Assembly: GCA_033764095.1 (NCBI GenBank)
Contig: JANRJF010000175.1
Location: forward strand, 1 to 36,926
Reading direction: 5' to 3'
DNA from: JBDTMT01 sp033764095
GTDB taxonomy: Bacteria > Desulfobacterota > Binatia > HRBIN30 > CADEER01
Length of the DNA stretch: 36,926 nt
Every line of letters starts with the position of its first letter. Positions within the stretch are counted from its first letter, which is position 1. Below, piece after piece: positions 16,406 to 24,627 of the stretch. The position numbers were made by a program, and so were the translations under genes. Under the pieces are notes generated by a model. It did not search any database, had not been told where the DNA came from, and worked only from the letters and a program-made list of their open reading frames with translations.

Positions 16406-19400
16406 CTACGACGCGGGGCAGCCGCCCGGCGTGTGCGGATTCCACTGCGAGAGCGACGGCTGCACGCGCGGGGCGTTGGCGATCGTCTCGTAGTTGAGCG
16501 TGTACACGTTGCGGAAGGTGTCCACCGCCAGCCGCGCCGCGGCGATGCCGGTGGTGCGGGTGAGCAGGTTGCCCTGCGGATCGTAGACGTCGAGCCGGTA
16601 GTCGGCCGCGGTGGCGCCGTCGTTCACGAACGACAGCACGTACATGTAGCCCATGCCCTCGACGCCGAGGTCGAGGTAGACGATGCCGGCGCCCTGCTCC
16701 AGGGCGACGACGTTGCTGGTGCCGTTCTGGAAGCGCAGCACCGGGTTGCCGGAGGTGTCCACCGCCTGGATGCGCTGGTTGCCGTCCTCCAGGATGAGGA
16801 TGGTCGCGTCGAACACGGTCACCGCCACCGGGGCGTTGAGCAGGCCGGGCCGCGTGCCGTAGCCCATCTTCGAGACCGAGAACGGCGCGCCCTGTGGCGC
16901 GCTCTGCGGGTTCGTCGGCGTCGCCGGCAGCTCGATGATCTGCATCTTGTGGTTCTGCCGGTCGACGCCAATGACGTAGCCGGTGGGGACCACGGCGAGC
17001 GAGTCGAGCGCCTGGCTGAACACACCCCAGACCAGCGGGTCGTCGAGATCGAACGGCGAGCTGTCGGTCGGATTGGTCGACTTCAGGTAGAAGCTCTGCT
17101 CGGTCGGCTGCAGGAAGAAGTTGCGCGTTCCGCCGGGCGTGCCGAGCTTCTCGTAGACGGTGCTGATGGTCTGCTGCAGCCCGCACGAGAGTTGCTTCAA
17201 CACCGAGTCCGGCGCCGGATCCGAGGTCAGCGACAGGTTCTGGATCATGTACATGATCCCGCCGCTCGTCTGGCCGCAGAACGGGATGCCCTGGCCGCCG
17301 GCCAGGTACGAGTAGCCGACCGCACCGGTGCGCTGGCTAAGGGTGATGCCGGTGACGTCGTTGAGCGCGTCGTCGTCGCCCTGCATCAGGTTGGCGATGG
17401 TCGCGGTCGGCGCGGCGGTGGAGACCCAGACGTGCTGGCCGTTCTGGTACTCCAGCTTGAGGTCGTGCACGTACTGCGTCGACTGGGTGAGCGGGATCAG
17501 CAGCTCCTTGATCGTCACGCTGATCTCCTGCTGCGTGCCGGGCACCGGTCCGTAGGGGCCGATGTTGCCGCTCGCGTCGGTGCTGCGCCCGACGATGCAG
17601 CCGGAGGCGGAGGTCAGGTAGATGTCGACCGTCACGTTGCCGCCCGACGGCACGCCGTCGAAGGTGACTTCGATCGGTGCGCCGCGACCCGGCTCGATCG
17701 TGCCGGTCTGCTTGTGCGCGACTTTCGACGCCGAGTCGTAGGTGAGCCTGACCTCGTAGTTGCGCGCCGTGGCGGGGAACTGGAAGTCGTCCGGGTCGTG
17801 GTTGATGATCACCATCGTGTTCATCGTCAGCGTCAGCTGGTTGGTGAACAGGGCAGGGCTGGCCAACACCTCGACGACGGTCTCGGCGATGGTCGCGACG
17901 TCGGCGGCGACGGCGATGAGGCGGAAGATGACGCCGAGCGGGCCGGCGAACTCCACCACGTTGGCTACCACCGCGCTGGCGAGGATGTAGGCGAGCACCG
18001 CCGCCCCCTGGCCGGTGGCGAAGAAGGCGCTGAGCACGGAGTTGCCGAGCTCGATCAGCGCCTCCTTGGCGCTGTGCGAGTTGGCGGAGCCGAAGATGCC
18101 GTTGGCGAGCTCCGGCCCGGCGATGCCGAGGATGAGCGGCAGCGACGCCTTCAGGATCTGCACGATGCCGACGCCGAACTCTCCAGACAGGGCGCTGAGC
18201 ATCTTCGCCGACACCGCGACGCCGAGCACCAGCATCATCGAGGGCAGGCCGAGGTTGAAGATCAGCGTCAGGATCGAGCCGTCCAGCGCTTCCGGACAGA
18301 ACGCCTCGCCGCCGGTGCCGAGGCTGCCGAAGTAGACCTTGGCGATCGAGGCGTCGGCGGGGACCTGGAACTGCACGCTGGAGAGCGGCACGTCGTTGCC
18401 GAAGCGCGGGATGCCGAGCACCGTGTAGTTGCTGTTGATCCAGGCGAGGAACTTGGCGCGGCTGGTGTCGTCGCTGGTCGGGTTCTGCACCGGCAGGTCG
18501 CCCGCCTCGTTGGCGAACTGCACGTAGGTCGAGAGGTAGCGGATGTAGTCGTTGCGGAACTGCAGCTCGACGGTGCGGCTGGCGGGGTCGATGACCTCGG
18601 CGGTGACGAACTTGACGCCGTGCACGTGCGTGCCCGGCGGGTGCGCCGCGGTGACGGAGAACATCCCGGCACCGGCCGCACCTGGCAGCGCCGTCGCCGC
18701 GTCGTCGACGACCGTCAGCCCCTCGGTGGGATGCCAGTTGGTGCCCTCGAACTGCGCCGCGTCGAAGATCACCTGACGGATCTGCTGCGCCACCGACGTG
18801 GTCGTCTGCGCGACGCCGTCGTTCAGGTCGTAGCGGTAGGCCGGTTCGCCATTGTTGGTCACCGGCTTGCCGTTCGGATCGACCACCTGCACCAGCGTCG
18901 CCCAGCCGCCGCTGGTGGTCGCCGGCCACAGCTCGGCGATGCTGGTCGCGAGCGTGACCAGGAACGGCGTGCAGCTCTGATCGGTCGGGCTGCAGGGCAG
19001 CGTCTCGATCATGTTCAGGATGCTGCCGCCCTGCACGACGTCGAGGTTCATGATCTCCGGCGCGTGGAAGACCAGCGAGACGGCGGTGTCCCAGATGGTC
19101 ACGAAGCCGGGCACGCCGATCGCCAGATTCTCGATTCCCGGCAGGTCGATGATGCGCGGCGCCGCCGGCGCGGCGGCGACGGCGGGAACGTGGATGTACA
19201 GCGCGGCGAGGGCGTCGTTGCCGTTGGCGTCGGTCCCGGTCGCCATCAGCAGCTGCAGCGCGTCGGCGGGCAGGTCGACGTCGGCGACGTAGTGGGTGAG
19301 GCGATCATCCGGCACGGCGTTCAGATTCGCGTCGTTCTGCCGAGCGAGTGCGCGCGACGCGGCCGTGTGCGGCACGATCGCGGCGCGGTTGGAGGCGCTG

Positions 19401-19720
19401 CCGGCGGCGATCAGCCGCAGGTTGCGTACCTCGGCCAGCGAGAAGTCGAAGTGCAGCGTGCGCTGCTCGCGCGGCCGCGGCACGGCGGTCGGCGTCGGCG
19501 TGGGAGACGGCGTCGCGGTGCTGCTCGGCGTCGCGGTCGCCCGCGGCGTGCCGTTGTCGTCCGAGCCGCATGCGGCCAGGAAGGCCGGCAGGCTCAGTGC
19601 GACGCCGGTCAGCGCCGTCTCCGCGAGAAACTGCCGGCGGGTGAGCGCCCGCCGCTCGCGTTCTGCTCCGGCCGCCTCGCGTGCGGCCTGGCGGGCGATT
19701 CTCCGTCTCATCGATCCCAT
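16406..19720 (-). CDS. large Tat-signal lipoprotein of unknown function, copy B (1104 aa)
   Basis: Paralogue of the protein at 5285-8629. ATG 19720 is chosen because GGGGA sits about 5 bases upstream. A basic N-region precedes the twin-arginine motif ALTRRQFLAETAL and a lipobox-like FLAACG, then a TPSPTPTPT linker. Shared blocks with copy A include LTHYVADVDLPADAL, EGTNWHP, FCPEALDGSIL followed by hydrophobic helices (about residues 475-640), EVLASPALFTNQL and GYVIGVDRQNHKMQI. The C-terminal NHL/propeller-like region is also shared (VTVFDATILILEDGNQRIQA). It is predicted to be Tat-exported and membrane-attached. No enzyme motif is recognised. Its pentapeptide partner is not adjacent but 5.4 kb away, beyond the trehalose locus. 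Confidence 0.85.
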   Translation of the reverse strand: MGSMRRRIARQAAREAAGAERERRALTRRQFLAETALTGVALSLPAFLAACGSDDNGTPRATATPSSTATPSPTPTPTAVPRPREQRTLHFDFSLAEVRNLRLIAAGSASNRAAIVPHTAASRALARQNDANLNAVPDDRLTHYVADVDLPADALQLLMATGTDANGNDALAALYIHVPAVAAAPAAPRIIDLPGIENLAIGVPGFVTIWDTAVSLVFHAPEIMNLDVVQGGSILNMIETLPCSPTDQSCTPFLVTLATSIAELWPATTSGGWATLVQVVDPNGKPVTNNGEPAYRYDLNDGVAQTTTSVAQQIRQVIFDAAQFEGTNWHPTEGLTVVDDAATALPGAAGAGMFSVTAAHPPGTHVHGVKFVTAEVIDPASRTVELQFRNDYIRYLSTYVQFANEAGDLPVQNPTSDDTSRAKFLAWINSNYTVLGIPRFGNDVPLSSVQFQVPADASIAKVYFGSLGTGGEAFCPEALDGSILTLIFNLGLPSMMLVLGVAVSAKMLSALSGEFGVGIVQILKASLPLILGIAGPELANGIFGSANSHSAKEALIELGNSVLSAFFATGQGAAVLAYILASAVVANVVEFAGPLGVIFRLIAVAADVATIAETVVEVLASPALFTNQLTLTMNTMVIINHDPDDFQFPATARNYEVRLTYDSASKVAHKQTGTIEPGRGAPIEVTFDGVPSGGNVTVDIYLTSASGCIVGRSTDASGNIGPYGPVPGTQQEISVTIKELLIPLTQSTQYVHDLKLEYQNGQHVWVSTAAPTATIANLMQGDDDALNDVTGITLSQRTGAVGYSYLAGGQGIPFCGQTSGGIMYMIQNLSLTSDPAPDSVLKQLSCGLQQTISTVYEKLGTPGGTRNFFLQPTEQSFYLKSTNPTDSSPFDLDDPLVWGVFSQALDSLAVVPTGYVIGVDRQNHKMQIIELPATPTNPQSAPQGAPFSVSKMGYGTRPGLLNAPVAVTVFDATILILEDGNQRIQAVDTSGNPVLRFQNGTSNVVALEQGAGIVYLDLGVEGMGYMYVLSFVNDGATAADYRLDVYDPQGNLLTRTTGIAAARLAVDTFRNVYTLNYETIANAPRVQPSLSQWNPHTPGGCPAS

Positions 19721-19780
19721 GCGCGTCCCCAATCCAGAGTAGGCGGTGCAATCACCACTTCCGAATCAGCTAACACAACG

Positions 19781-19786
19781 TGTCAA
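19781..19786 (-). promoter_or_regulatory. possible -35 element for the copy B Tat lipoprotein
   Basis: A consensus TTGACA on the minus strand, about 60 bases upstream of the ATG at 19720, in an AT-richer stretch. No convincing -10 box is found at 16-18 bases, so this is weak. Confidence 0.25.
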
Positions 19787-19795
19787 GGCGATTCA

Positions 19796-19816
19796 GCCGG
19801 CGCGCCGCGCGCCGGC
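19796..19816. terminator. GC-rich hairpin downstream of the SDR operon
   Basis: A 21-base near-perfect palindrome (GCCGGCGC, 5-base centre, GCGCCGGC) begins 55 bases past the SDR stop on the minus strand. No T-run follows. It may separate the SDR operon from the following Tat lipoprotein gene. Confidence 0.35.
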
Positions 19817-19870
19817 GAAGAAACTGCCGCGCAGCGCAACGCCGGTGCGGCCGCGACCGGAACGCCCTGC

Positions 19871-20662
19871 CTAGAGCTTCGGCACGGGGACGGTGATCGA
19901 CGGGAACTCGGTGCCGCCGTCGACCTGGAAGATCTTGCCGGTCACCCAGCCCGCTGCCGGCGAGGCGAGGTAGAGCGCGCAGGCGGCGATGTCCTCGACC
20001 GTGCCCGGGCGGCCCATCGGCGTGTTGGCCTCGAACTGGGCGCGCAACTCGTCGTTGGTCAGCACCACGGCCAGCGCCTCGGTGGCGACGCCGCCCACCG
20101 AGATGGCGTTGACGCGTACCTTGGGCGCGACCTCGGCGGCGAGGTTGCGGGTCATCATGTTCAGCGCCGCCTTCGCGGCCCCGTAGGCGACGAAGCTGGT
20201 CTGCACCATGTCGCTGGAGCGCGAGGAGATGTTGACGATGGCGCCGCCGCCGGCCGTCTCGACCATCTTCGGCACCACCAGGCGCGAGAGCAGGAAGGCG
20301 CTGGTGACGTTGAAGCGCAGCGCCATCTCGAAGAAGCGCTCGCTGGTCTGCAGCGCGGCGCGCGGCAGCGTGCCGCCGGCGTTGTTGACCAGCACGTCGA
20401 TGCGGCCGAATTCGTCCAGCGTGGCGCCCACCAGCGCCTCGAGATCCTCGCGCTGCATGACGTCGGTGCGCACCGCCAGGGCGCGCCGGCCGCGTTGGCG
20501 CACCGCGTCGGCGGTGGCGTCGATGTCGGCCTGGGTGCGTGCGGCGCACACCACGTCGGCGCCGGCCTCGGCGAAGCCGAGCGCGATGCCGCGCCCGATG
20601 CCCTTGCCGGCGCCGGTGACGATGGCGACGCGGTCGGTGAGCTTGAAGCGATCGAGGATCAC
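19871..20662 (-). CDS. short-chain dehydrogenase/reductase (263 aa)
   Basis: A classical NAD(P)(H)-dependent SDR. The Rossmann motif is VAIVTGAGKGIGRGIAL (about 11-27), followed by LVNNAGG (about 90) and the catalytic Ser-Tyr-Lys set in NISSRSSDM and FVAYGAAKAAL. The end is typical, TGKIFQVDGGTEFPS. The length is standard. The substrate is probably a hydroxy/keto acyl or alcohol compound and cannot be fixed from sequence. The GTG start overlaps the stop of the upstream oxidoreductase by 4 bases (GTGA), so the two are translationally coupled and likely serve the same catabolic route. Confidence 0.92.
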   Translation of the reverse strand: MILDRFKLTDRVAIVTGAGKGIGRGIALGFAEAGADVVCAARTQADIDATADAVRQRGRRALAVRTDVMQREDLEALVGATLDEFGRIDVLVNNAGGTLPRAALQTSERFFEMALRFNVTSAFLLSRLVVPKMVETAGGGAIVNISSRSSDMVQTSFVAYGAAKAALNMMTRNLAAEVAPKVRVNAISVGGVATEALAVVLTNDELRAQFEANTPMGRPGTVEDIAACALYLASPAAGWVTGKIFQVDGGTEFPSITVPVPKL

Positions 20663-21741
20663 GCGCGCCGCTCCGTGCCGCGCGCCGACAGCGCCGGCGC
20701 GGCGCGGCCGCTGACCAGCGGCAGGTCGAGGTAGGTGCGGATGCCCGGTGCCGCGCCGCAGACGTAGGGGATCGCATTCACGCAGTGCATGGCGGTGGCG
20801 ACGATGCCGCGGTTGCGCTTCAGGCCTTCCTCGATCGACGCCGGGTGCAGGCCGTGGAAGCTCACCTTCACCGGCGGATCGCCCTGGATCTCGACCTCGA
20901 AGCGCTCCCCCTCCGGCCCGAACGTCCACGCCGGGTCGAGATGCGCCTGCCCCATGAACCAGTTGGTGCGCACGGTCATGAAGGTCGCTCCGCCGACCGC
21001 GGCCTCCCAGGTGAAGCGCTGCGCGGCGACGCGGCCGGGTGCGATCGGCCCGATCGGCGAGGCGATCGGTTGGGTCGCGACGGCGATCTCGTGGCGCGTC
21101 GTCTTCTCGTCGTCGAGCGTCACGCCGAGCCCGGCGGCGACCATGTCGATCGACTGGAAGAAGCCGGTGGCGAGGAACTGCACCATCGGGCTCTGCGCCG
21201 CTTCCTCCGGCGTCTTGCCGAACAGCATGATGTCGCCGATGACGCTCGGCGCGTCGTAGGTCCGGATGTCGGAGAACTCCTCGGCACGCACGTGCGTGAC
21301 GCTGCCGGACAGCGCCGAGACCATCAGCGGGAAGCGCTCGGTGATGCCGCCGGGATGGATGCCGGTGCCGTGCAGGGTGACGCCGCCGGCGTGCGCGGCG
21401 ACCTCCAACGCGGCGAAGTCCTGGCCGCGGTAGGGGAAGAACCAGCCGAGCGGCGTGACGACATTCTTGCCGGAACGCAGGAGACGCTCGACCACGCTCG
21501 CGTCGGCGAAGATCGGGCTGTAGAGGACGCAGTCGGCGTCGAGCGCCAGCAGCGCGTCGACGTCGCGCGTCGCCGCGACGCCGAGCGGCGCGATGCCGGC
21601 CAGCTCGCCGGCGTCGCGTCCGTCCTTGGAGCGGCTGTGCACCCAGCAGCCGACCAGCTCCAGCTCCGGATGGTTGACGATGCCCTGGATCGCGGCGCAG
21701 CCGACGCCGCCGGTCGCCCATTGGATGACGCGATACTTCAC
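20659..21741 (-). CDS. dihydrodipicolinate reductase-like NAD(P)-dependent oxidoreductase (360 aa)
   Basis: The N-terminal Rossmann fold is YRVIQWATGGVGCAAIQ (about 3-20), followed by HPELELVGCWVHS. This is the pattern of the DapB-like/2,4-diaminopentanoate dehydrogenase-like family, often annotated as dihydrodipicolinate reductase N-terminal domain protein. It is not true DapB: it is about 90 residues longer and sits among catabolic genes. HGTGIHPGGITERFPL is a conserved central block. GTG 21741 has GAGGAGG 5 bases upstream, which decides the start. It is the first gene of a two-gene operon with the SDR. The reaction is unknown. Confidence 0.85.
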   Translation of the reverse strand: MKYRVIQWATGGVGCAAIQGIVNHPELELVGCWVHSRSKDGRDAGELAGIAPLGVAATRDVDALLALDADCVLYSPIFADASVVERLLRSGKNVVTPLGWFFPYRGQDFAALEVAAHAGGVTLHGTGIHPGGITERFPLMVSALSGSVTHVRAEEFSDIRTYDAPSVIGDIMLFGKTPEEAAQSPMVQFLATGFFQSIDMVAAGLGVTLDDEKTTRHEIAVATQPIASPIGPIAPGRVAAQRFTWEAAVGGATFMTVRTNWFMGQAHLDPAWTFGPEGERFEVEIQGDPPVKVSFHGLHPASIEEGLKRNRGIVATAMHCVNAIPYVCGAAPGIRTYLDLPLVSGRAAPALSARGTERRA

Positions 21742-21816
21742 GCAGGCCTCCTCGTCGAGCGGGTCTGTACTCGCGATGCATCGGCGCGTGCAAGGAAGCC
21801 ATGCGCGCAGAGTCAC

Positions 21817-21905
21817 GGCTGTCAGGCTGCTGGGCTGTTACGCTGTCAGGGGGGAGGAGGTTCGCTTTCCCCCTGACAGCCCAGCAGCCTGACAGCGTAA
21901 CAGCC
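21817..21905. repeat. composite inverted repeat (REP/MITE-like) between divergent genes
   Basis: A 21-base perfect inverted repeat pairs 21818-21838 with 21876-21896. An inner stem follows (CTGTCAGGGGG against CCCCCTGACAG), reached by an 8-base bulge on the left side. A shared module, CTGTTACGCTGTCAGG, occurs on the plus strand at 21835-21850 and inverted near 21887-21904, so alternative pairings exist. It lies in the 200-base gap between the oxidoreductase and CaiB genes and has no coding content. Confidence 0.75.
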
Positions 21906-21928
21906 TGGCTCCTCGTCGTGACCTCCGC

Positions 21929-21934
21929 TACGCT
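21929..21934 (+). promoter_or_regulatory. putative -10 box of the CaiB gene (leaderless)
   Basis: TACGCT (within GCTACGCT) ends exactly 7 bases before the GTG at 21942, and no Shine-Dalgarno sequence is present. No clear -35 hexamer is visible, partly because the repeat element ends close by. Confidence 0.35.
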
Positions 21935-21941
21935 CGCGCGC

Positions 21942-23147
21942 GTGACCGCACCGCTCTCCGGCATCCGCGTCGTCGAGCTGGCGAGCTTCGTCGCCGCGCC
22001 GGCGGCGGGGGCGTTGTTGGCCGACCTCGGCGCCGAGGTGATCAAGGTCGAGGTGCCGTGGGGGGAGATCTACCGGCACAGTCGGCCGCGCCTCGCCGGC
22101 TACGACAGCGACTTCGCGCTGGCGCCGCACTTCCACATGGACAACCGCGGCAAGCGTTCGGTGGCGCTCGACCTGGCGCTGCCGCAGGCGGTCGAGGCGC
22201 TCACCCGGCTGGTCGATCGCGCCGACGTGCTGCTCACCAACATGTTGCCGGCGCGCCTCGCCAGGCTCGGGCTCGACCCGAGCGCGCTGCACGAGCGGCG
22301 GCCGCAGTTGATCGTCGCGCGCGTCTCGGGCTTCGGCCCGGTCGGTCCGGAGGCGAACGCACCCGCCTTCGACTACTCCAGCTACTGGGCGCGCACCGGG
22401 TTTATGGACATGCTGCACGAGCCCGACGCGCCGCCGGCGTTCCAGCGCCCCGGCATGGGCGATCACTCGGCGGCGCTGGCGCTGGTCACCGGCATTCTGG
22501 CGGCGTTGCGCCAGCGCGATCGCGGTGCGCCGGGACAGGTGATCGACGTGGCGCTGCAGCACATCGGCTTCTACGTCACCGGCAACGACACGGCGATGAC
22601 CTTGGTCACCGGTCAGACGCCGCCGCGCCACGATCGCCGCGCGGCGCGCAATCCGCTGTGGAACCACTACCCGACGCAGGATGGCCGCTGGGTCTTCCTG
22701 GTGATGATCGAGTCGGACCGCTACTGGGCGGACTTCCTGCGCGCCGTCGAGCTGCCGGGGCTGGAGCACGATCCACGCTTCACCGACGCGGTCCAGCGCT
22801 ATCGCAACCGCGCCGAGCTGATCGGCATTCTCGACGGCGTCTTCCGCGCCAGGCCGCTGGCCGACTGGCGCGAGATCCTGGCGCGCCATCGCGTCATCTG
22901 GGCGCCGGTGCTGACGCTCGCCGAGGCGGTCGCCGATCCACAAGCGGAGCGCTTCGGCAGCTTCCCGACCGTCGATCATCCAGGCGTCGGACCCTTCCGT
23001 ACCGTCGCGCCGCCGCTGCAGATGTCGGGACACGGCATGCCCGGTACCGCGCCCGCGCCGGAACTGTCCGCCGACAGCGAGCTGGTGCTGCGCGAGCTCG
23101 GTCTGTCGGAGGACGACGTCGCCCTGCTGCTCGCCGCGGCGAAGTGA
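21942..23147 (+). CDS. CaiB/BaiF family (class III) CoA transferase (401 aa)
   Basis: It moves CoA between an acyl-CoA donor and a carboxylic acid in the cytoplasm. The N-terminus is diagnostic: PLSGIRVVELASFVAAPAAG, then LGAEVIKVEVPWGE. DNRGKRSVALDL follows, and the catalytic aspartate is in PGMGDHSAALALVTGILAAL (Asp174). The length is typical. GTG 21942 places the family N-terminus correctly. An in-frame GTG at 21918 would add eight residues. The substrate is unknown. The neighbouring SDR, oxidoreductase and amidohydrolase suggest carboxylate degradation. Its stop overlaps the GTG of the next gene. Confidence 0.92.
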   Translation: MTAPLSGIRVVELASFVAAPAAGALLADLGAEVIKVEVPWGEIYRHSRPRLAGYDSDFALAPHFHMDNRGKRSVALDLALPQAVEALTRLVDRADVLLTNMLPARLARLGLDPSALHERRPQLIVARVSGFGPVGPEANAPAFDYSSYWARTGFMDMLHEPDAPPAFQRPGMGDHSAALALVTGILAALRQRDRGAPGQVIDVALQHIGFYVTGNDTAMTLVTGQTPPRHDRRAARNPLWNHYPTQDGRWVFLVMIESDRYWADFLRAVELPGLEHDPRFTDAVQRYRNRAELIGILDGVFRARPLADWREILARHRVIWAPVLTLAEAVADPQAERFGSFPTVDHPGVGPFRTVAPPLQMSGHGMPGTAPAPELSADSELVLRELGLSEDDVALLLAAAK

Positions 23148-24091
23148 GGACCCGACGCGGGTCGCGTGTGCGTAGACGCCTGCTCCGCTGCGCCGCGGTG
23201 GCACTGGCGATCGCGGCTGCGATCGGTGCGCTGGTCGCGCTGAACGGCCTGGTGCTGGCGCACCGTGAAACGCCGCTGCTGACGGTGACCGCGCACCCGC
23301 CGCGCCCGCTGCCGCGCCGCGACGACGGCATCGAGCTGCGCGTCGTCTCCTACAACATCGCCAAGGCGTTCGCGTACCGGCAGCGCTTGCGGTTCAAGGG
23401 AGCGGAGGTGATTCGCGCGCGGCTCGACGATCTGGCCGCGGTGATCCGCAGTGTCGATCCCGACCTGGTGTTTCTCTCCGAGGCACTGCACGAGTGCCCG
23501 CCGTGCGAGGTCAGCCAGGTGGCGTACCTCGCCGAGCAGCTCGGCATGCACGCCTGGTTGTTCGGCGAGTGCTACAACGTCGGGGTGCCGTGGTACCGGG
23601 TGTCGGGCGGCAACGCGATCCTGTCGCGCCTGCCGCTCGCGCCGGACGCCAACCTGACGCTGGCTGGGCGGCGGCCGTTCTACGTGTCGCGCAACAACCG
23701 GCGTGCCCTGTTCGGCACCACGCGCGTCGGCACGCAGACGGTGCTGCTCGGCGCGCTGCACAACGACTCGCGCGCCAACCAGAACAACACCGCGCAGATG
23801 CGGCAGATCCTCGACTTCACCGCCGGACGGGAGACGCTGCTCGCCGGCGACTTCAACGCCTGGCCCGATCACGCCAGCCTGGCCCTGGTGCGCGACAGCC
23901 AGCGCTTCACCGCGGTGCGTGGCGATCAGTTGACGTTTCCCGCCACGCGGCCGAACCGCACCATCGACTTCATCGTCGCACCGGCGAGCTGGGAGTTGCT
24001 GGAGTATCGCGTGCTCGATTCGCGCGCGTCCGATCACCGCCCGGTGTTCGCCCGCCTCCGCTGTCCGAGCGCCGTGTGCGGCGAGCCGTGA
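23144..24091 (+). CDS. membrane-anchored endonuclease/exonuclease/phosphatase (EEP) family protein (315 aa)
   Basis: An N-terminal TM anchor (about residues 14-36, CAAVALAIAAAIGALVALNG) precedes an EEP domain (about 65-308). Metal and catalytic signatures are present: VVSYNIAKAF (Asn), VFLSEALHE (Glu), LLGALHND (general His), LLAGDFNAWPDHASL (Asp-x-Asn) and the closing SDHRPVFARL (Asp-His). All core residues appear intact. The family includes phosphodiesterases, sphingomyelinase-like enzymes and nucleases. A domain outside the membrane favours a lipid or extracellular phosphodiester substrate, which is inference. The GTG at 23144 overlaps the CaiB stop (GTGA); a second GTG at 23168 is possible. 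It converges with the next gene, leaving only 7 bases. Confidence 0.88.
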   Translation: MRTRRGSRVRRRLLRCAAVALAIAAAIGALVALNGLVLAHRETPLLTVTAHPPRPLPRRDDGIELRVVSYNIAKAFAYRQRLRFKGAEVIRARLDDLAAVIRSVDPDLVFLSEALHECPPCEVSQVAYLAEQLGMHAWLFGECYNVGVPWYRVSGGNAILSRLPLAPDANLTLAGRRPFYVSRNNRRALFGTTRVGTQTVLLGALHNDSRANQNNTAQMRQILDFTAGRETLLAGDFNAWPDHASLALVRDSQRFTAVRGDQLTFPATRPNRTIDFIVAPASWELLEYRVLDSRASDHRPVFARLRCPSAVCGEP

Positions 24092-24098
24092 GCGGCGC

Positions 24099-24611
24099 CT
24101 ACGGGGCGGGTTTCTCGTCGACCACCGGAATGGTCTTGGCGAGGTCGTAGCGCAGCACCGCGTCCATCTTGTTCTCGATCTGGAAGAAGCGCGCCACGGT
24201 GCGGCCGGGGACGACCTCGGCGAACTTCGGGATGTACGTCTCGCGCACCTTGATCCGGTCGGCCTCGGCGGCGAGGTAGCCGTTCACCAGTTGCAGCGCC
24301 TTGTCGTTCGAGAGGTCGCGGAAGTTGGCGGTGTAGTCCTCGACGATCGTCGCCAGCCGGTCGCCGACCGCGTTCATCTCGGTCTGGTACTGATCGTACA
24401 GCGGCCAGAAGCGGGTCGCCTCGTCGCTGCTCAGGTTGAGGTTGGCGGCGATCAGCGCGCGGCGGTTGGCGCGGATGGTGTCGAGCAACACCTCCAGGGT
24501 GGCGCCAGACGATGCCTCGCCGGCGGGCTCGGCGGCGCGTGCGGCGCCGATCGTCAGGCTGCAGAACATGGCGGCGAGCGCCAGCAGGGAACGGGCTCGG
24601 GTCTGCCTCAT
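24099..24611 (-). CDS. small periplasmic helical protein (170 aa)
   Basis: A Sec signal peptide (residues 1-26, ending GAARAA) is followed by an all-helical mature protein. It has the motif LSSDEATRFWPLYDQYQTEMN, resembling periplasmic Spy/CpxP-like or LTXXQ-type helical proteins that read LTxEQ-xxFWPxY. The family assignment is tentative, and no enzyme motif is seen. GGAGAG precedes the ATG. It starts 16 bases after the SYLF gene, so both are likely co-transcribed. Confidence 0.75.
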   Translation of the reverse strand: MRQTRARSLLALAAMFCSLTIGAARAAEPAGEASSGATLEVLLDTIRANRRALIAANLNLSSDEATRFWPLYDQYQTEMNAVGDRLATIVEDYTANFRDLSNDKALQLVNGYLAAEADRIKVRETYIPKFAEVVPGRTVARFFQIENKMDAVLRYDLAKTIPVVDEKPAP

Positions 24612-24627
24612 CGTCGTCTCTCCGCGC

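Noticed and set aside
14672..20734. 2020-codon open frame on the plus strand
   Set aside because: Its product is low-complexity Arg/Ala/Val/Asp-rich and it crosses otherwise well-supported genes on both strands; it is an antisense or out-of-frame artefact of high GC.
20659..21741. True dihydrodipicolinate reductase (dapB)
   Set aside because: Too long, lacks the usual DapB C-terminal signatures as far as I can see, and sits in a catabolic operon.
21801..21941. N-terminal extension of the CaiB protein through the inverted repeat
   Set aside because: The family N-terminus starts at 21942, and the upstream residues are just the translated repeat.
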